DNA of 64,000 nt from Tetrahymena elliotti 4EA (taxonomy: Eukaryota > Ciliophora > Oligohymenophorea > Hymenostomatida > Tetrahymenidae), in NCBI GenBank assembly GCA_000231825.2, contig JH720321.1, positions 1 through 64,000 on the forward strand, read 5' to 3'. Position 1 is the first letter of the stretch; every line of letters begins with the position of its first letter. Below the pieces are notes generated by a model that was not told the origin of the DNA, ran no database searches, and saw only the letters and a program-made list of their open reading frames with translations. The position numbers were made by a program, and so were the translations under genes. Positions 62,704-64,000 of the stretch are shown here, in pieces.

Positions 62704-63177
62704 ATGATAAGTATCACTGATTCTTATTTTTTAAAAAACAAAAAATTTTTTAGAGTCTTTGAAAATGTCAATCTATCAGGTAACTTTTCAAACTTCAATC
62801 AAATTAAAATAATCACAAGGAGGAATAGAGAATATTTAACATATTCTGTACCAGCAATAAAAAGCAAACCCTTTCCCACAAAATCATCCAATTCAACCCT
62901 CAAAATCAAGTATTCTCCTTCCATCCCTACAAAACAAAAAAAATATATTGTATCATCTCTGAACGACTCCAATTTCGCATAATACATTTTAATTGAAAAC
63001 TTCTATACAAATGACGATGAAGAGATGGTGAAAAATAGGATTAATTTTTTTACTGCCACAGATACCCCATTTCTGATTAATTTTTTTACTGCCACAGATA
63101 CCCCATTTCTGTATCTATAGGAATAGAAAATTTCCAAAAAGAAAAATTTGAATACAGTTTGCTAAAATATGTTTTGA
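62704..63177 (+). CDS. small hypothetical protein with duplicated 12-residue unit
   Basis: In the ciliate code the frame runs 157 codons from the ATG at 62704 to the TGA at 63175. The region is GC-richer than its flanks, which supports coding. The first 90 residues are Ser/Lys/Pro/Thr-rich with SVPAIKSKPFPTKSSN; the second half has a perfect tandem repeat of INFFTATDTPFL. No family is recognised and there is no signal peptide or membrane helix. It may be a truncated or young gene. The opposite strand is also partly open here, so the strand is not certain. Confidence 0.5.
63039..63110 (+). repeat. perfect 36-base tandem duplication
   Basis: GATTAATTTTTTTACTGCCA and the next 16 bases occur twice head to tail, at 63039-63074 and 63075-63110, with no mismatch. 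The unit is exactly 12 codons in the overlapping frame, so it duplicates INFFTATDTPFL without disturbing the reading frame. Perfect identity points to a recent event. Confidence 0.95.
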
Positions 63178-64000
63178 AAAGTATTTTTTAACATTTTATT
63201 GTATTCTTTTAATATGATCTCTAAGTAAGAAATATATGAATATTCTTTTACAGACAGGCATATAAAATTATTAGATACAAATATTTGTTTCTAAAAAATG
63301 TATATTAAAAATTCTATTTTTAAACTAATTTTATGACCTAAAATAAGCTTTCTATCTAAATATATTTTGATAATTATATTAGAATAAACTAAAATAATAT
63401 AAATATAGATAAGAGTTAGCTATTTTAATTGTTTAAATTAAAATGGAAAGAAGAATATTAAATATTTACTATCTTTATCTCCTTCTCTATTGAATTTCTA
63501 TGATTAATAATCTAAAACAATCTAGCTTAAGTTTATCTATCAAAACTTGTTTGTCCATTCGTTATGAAAATTAATGTATTTAATGGAATAAGTCTAAATT
63601 ATATTTTTGAATCTAAAAAAAGCTCAATTATTTTTTATTTGATAGAGTAAGCTTTAAAATATAAGATAAAATAAATAGAAAAGAAGCATTTTAGAAAAGT
63701 ATTAAATTTTATTAATTTTTTGAAAGAAGACAATAGGATAAAATGAAACAATTATTTTTTTTGAGATATTGGTTGATTCATTAAATTAATATTTTAGTTG
63801 GATAAATCAGCTTTAATATAGAGTTTCTATTAGTATTAATAAATATTATTTAATATATATAAGTTTATCTATTATTAAATCACATTCTAGAAAACTAATT
63901 TTTTTATTACTTACTTAGTTTTAGTTGGTTGGTGATTTGATGAATGAATGATTGATTTGTATTTTGGTTAGTTGGTTAGTTAATTAATAATTATATGTTT
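63178..64000. other. non-coding right flank
   Basis: This is A+T-rich sequence with no gene-like frame. The last 80 bases contain degenerate TTGG/TTAG and GAAT simple repeats. They are not telomeric (no C4A2/G2T4 units). Confidence 0.6.

Noticed and set aside
62799..62987. Minus-strand open frame opposite the small hypothetical gene
   Set aside because: The plus-strand frame is longer in the ciliate code and contains the in-frame duplication; the minus frame has no features.
63920..64000. TTGG/TTAG-rich end of the window as telomeric sequence
   Set aside because: No tandem GGGGTT/CCCCAA units are present; it is degenerate simple sequence cut by the window edge.

Overview
The window is nuclear DNA of a ciliate, most likely a Tetrahymena macronuclear chromosome. 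Genes stay open only when TAA and TAG are read as glutamine and TGA is the sole stop. Composition is extremely A+T rich. Spliced introns are about 50-170 bases long and start with GTAA/GTRA and end in TAG, CAG or AAG, longer than the 20-30 base introns of Paramecium. No telomere repeat is present, so this is an internal chromosome segment. Standard-code reading shows only fragments; the models below were rebuilt by hand with the ciliate code, and exon lengths were checked for frame closure.

Layout. 0.7-10 kb: a two-TM membrane protein (-), a FAF1/FAF2-like UBA-UAS-UBX protein (+), and a degenerate kinase fused to MORN repeats (+). 10-14 kb: mostly non-coding, with a GC-richer, self-complementary island near 11.1 kb, an orphan exon-like block near 11.6 kb, and an arylamine N-acetyltransferase pseudogene (-). 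14-20 kb: a coiled-coil protein (-) and a polytopic membrane protein (-). 21-30 kb: a Cdc14 phosphatase (+), an ECHDC3-type enoyl-CoA hydratase family protein (-), an NBR1-like PB1/zinc/FW protein (-) and a mitotic B-type cyclin (-). 32-36 kb: a hybrid histidine kinase broken by several frame disruptions (+), followed by a 26-base-period minisatellite. 36.5-39.3 kb: a large protein with an internal J domain (-). 39.3-42.9 kb: a gene-free desert. 43-55 kb: a Q/N-rich protein with CxxC pairs and a coiled coil, a long coiled-coil protein, and a polytopic membrane protein (all +). 56-64 kb: a Bax-inhibitor-1/LFG family protein (-), a Q/N-rich protein (-), and a small ORF (+) with a perfect in-frame 36-base duplication.

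Function. There is no operon logic. The clearest themes are cell-cycle control (Cdc14, which opposes Cdk, and a cyclin with two KEN boxes), ubiquitin/p97 and autophagy adaptors (UBX protein, NBR1-like protein), and cytoskeletal coiled-coil/MORN proteins. Two genes are decaying (acetyltransferase, histidine kinase), and a 5' piece of an initiator tRNA lies at 23.86 kb. In this code and composition a chance frame stays open for tens of codons, so open reading alone was not taken as proof of a gene.
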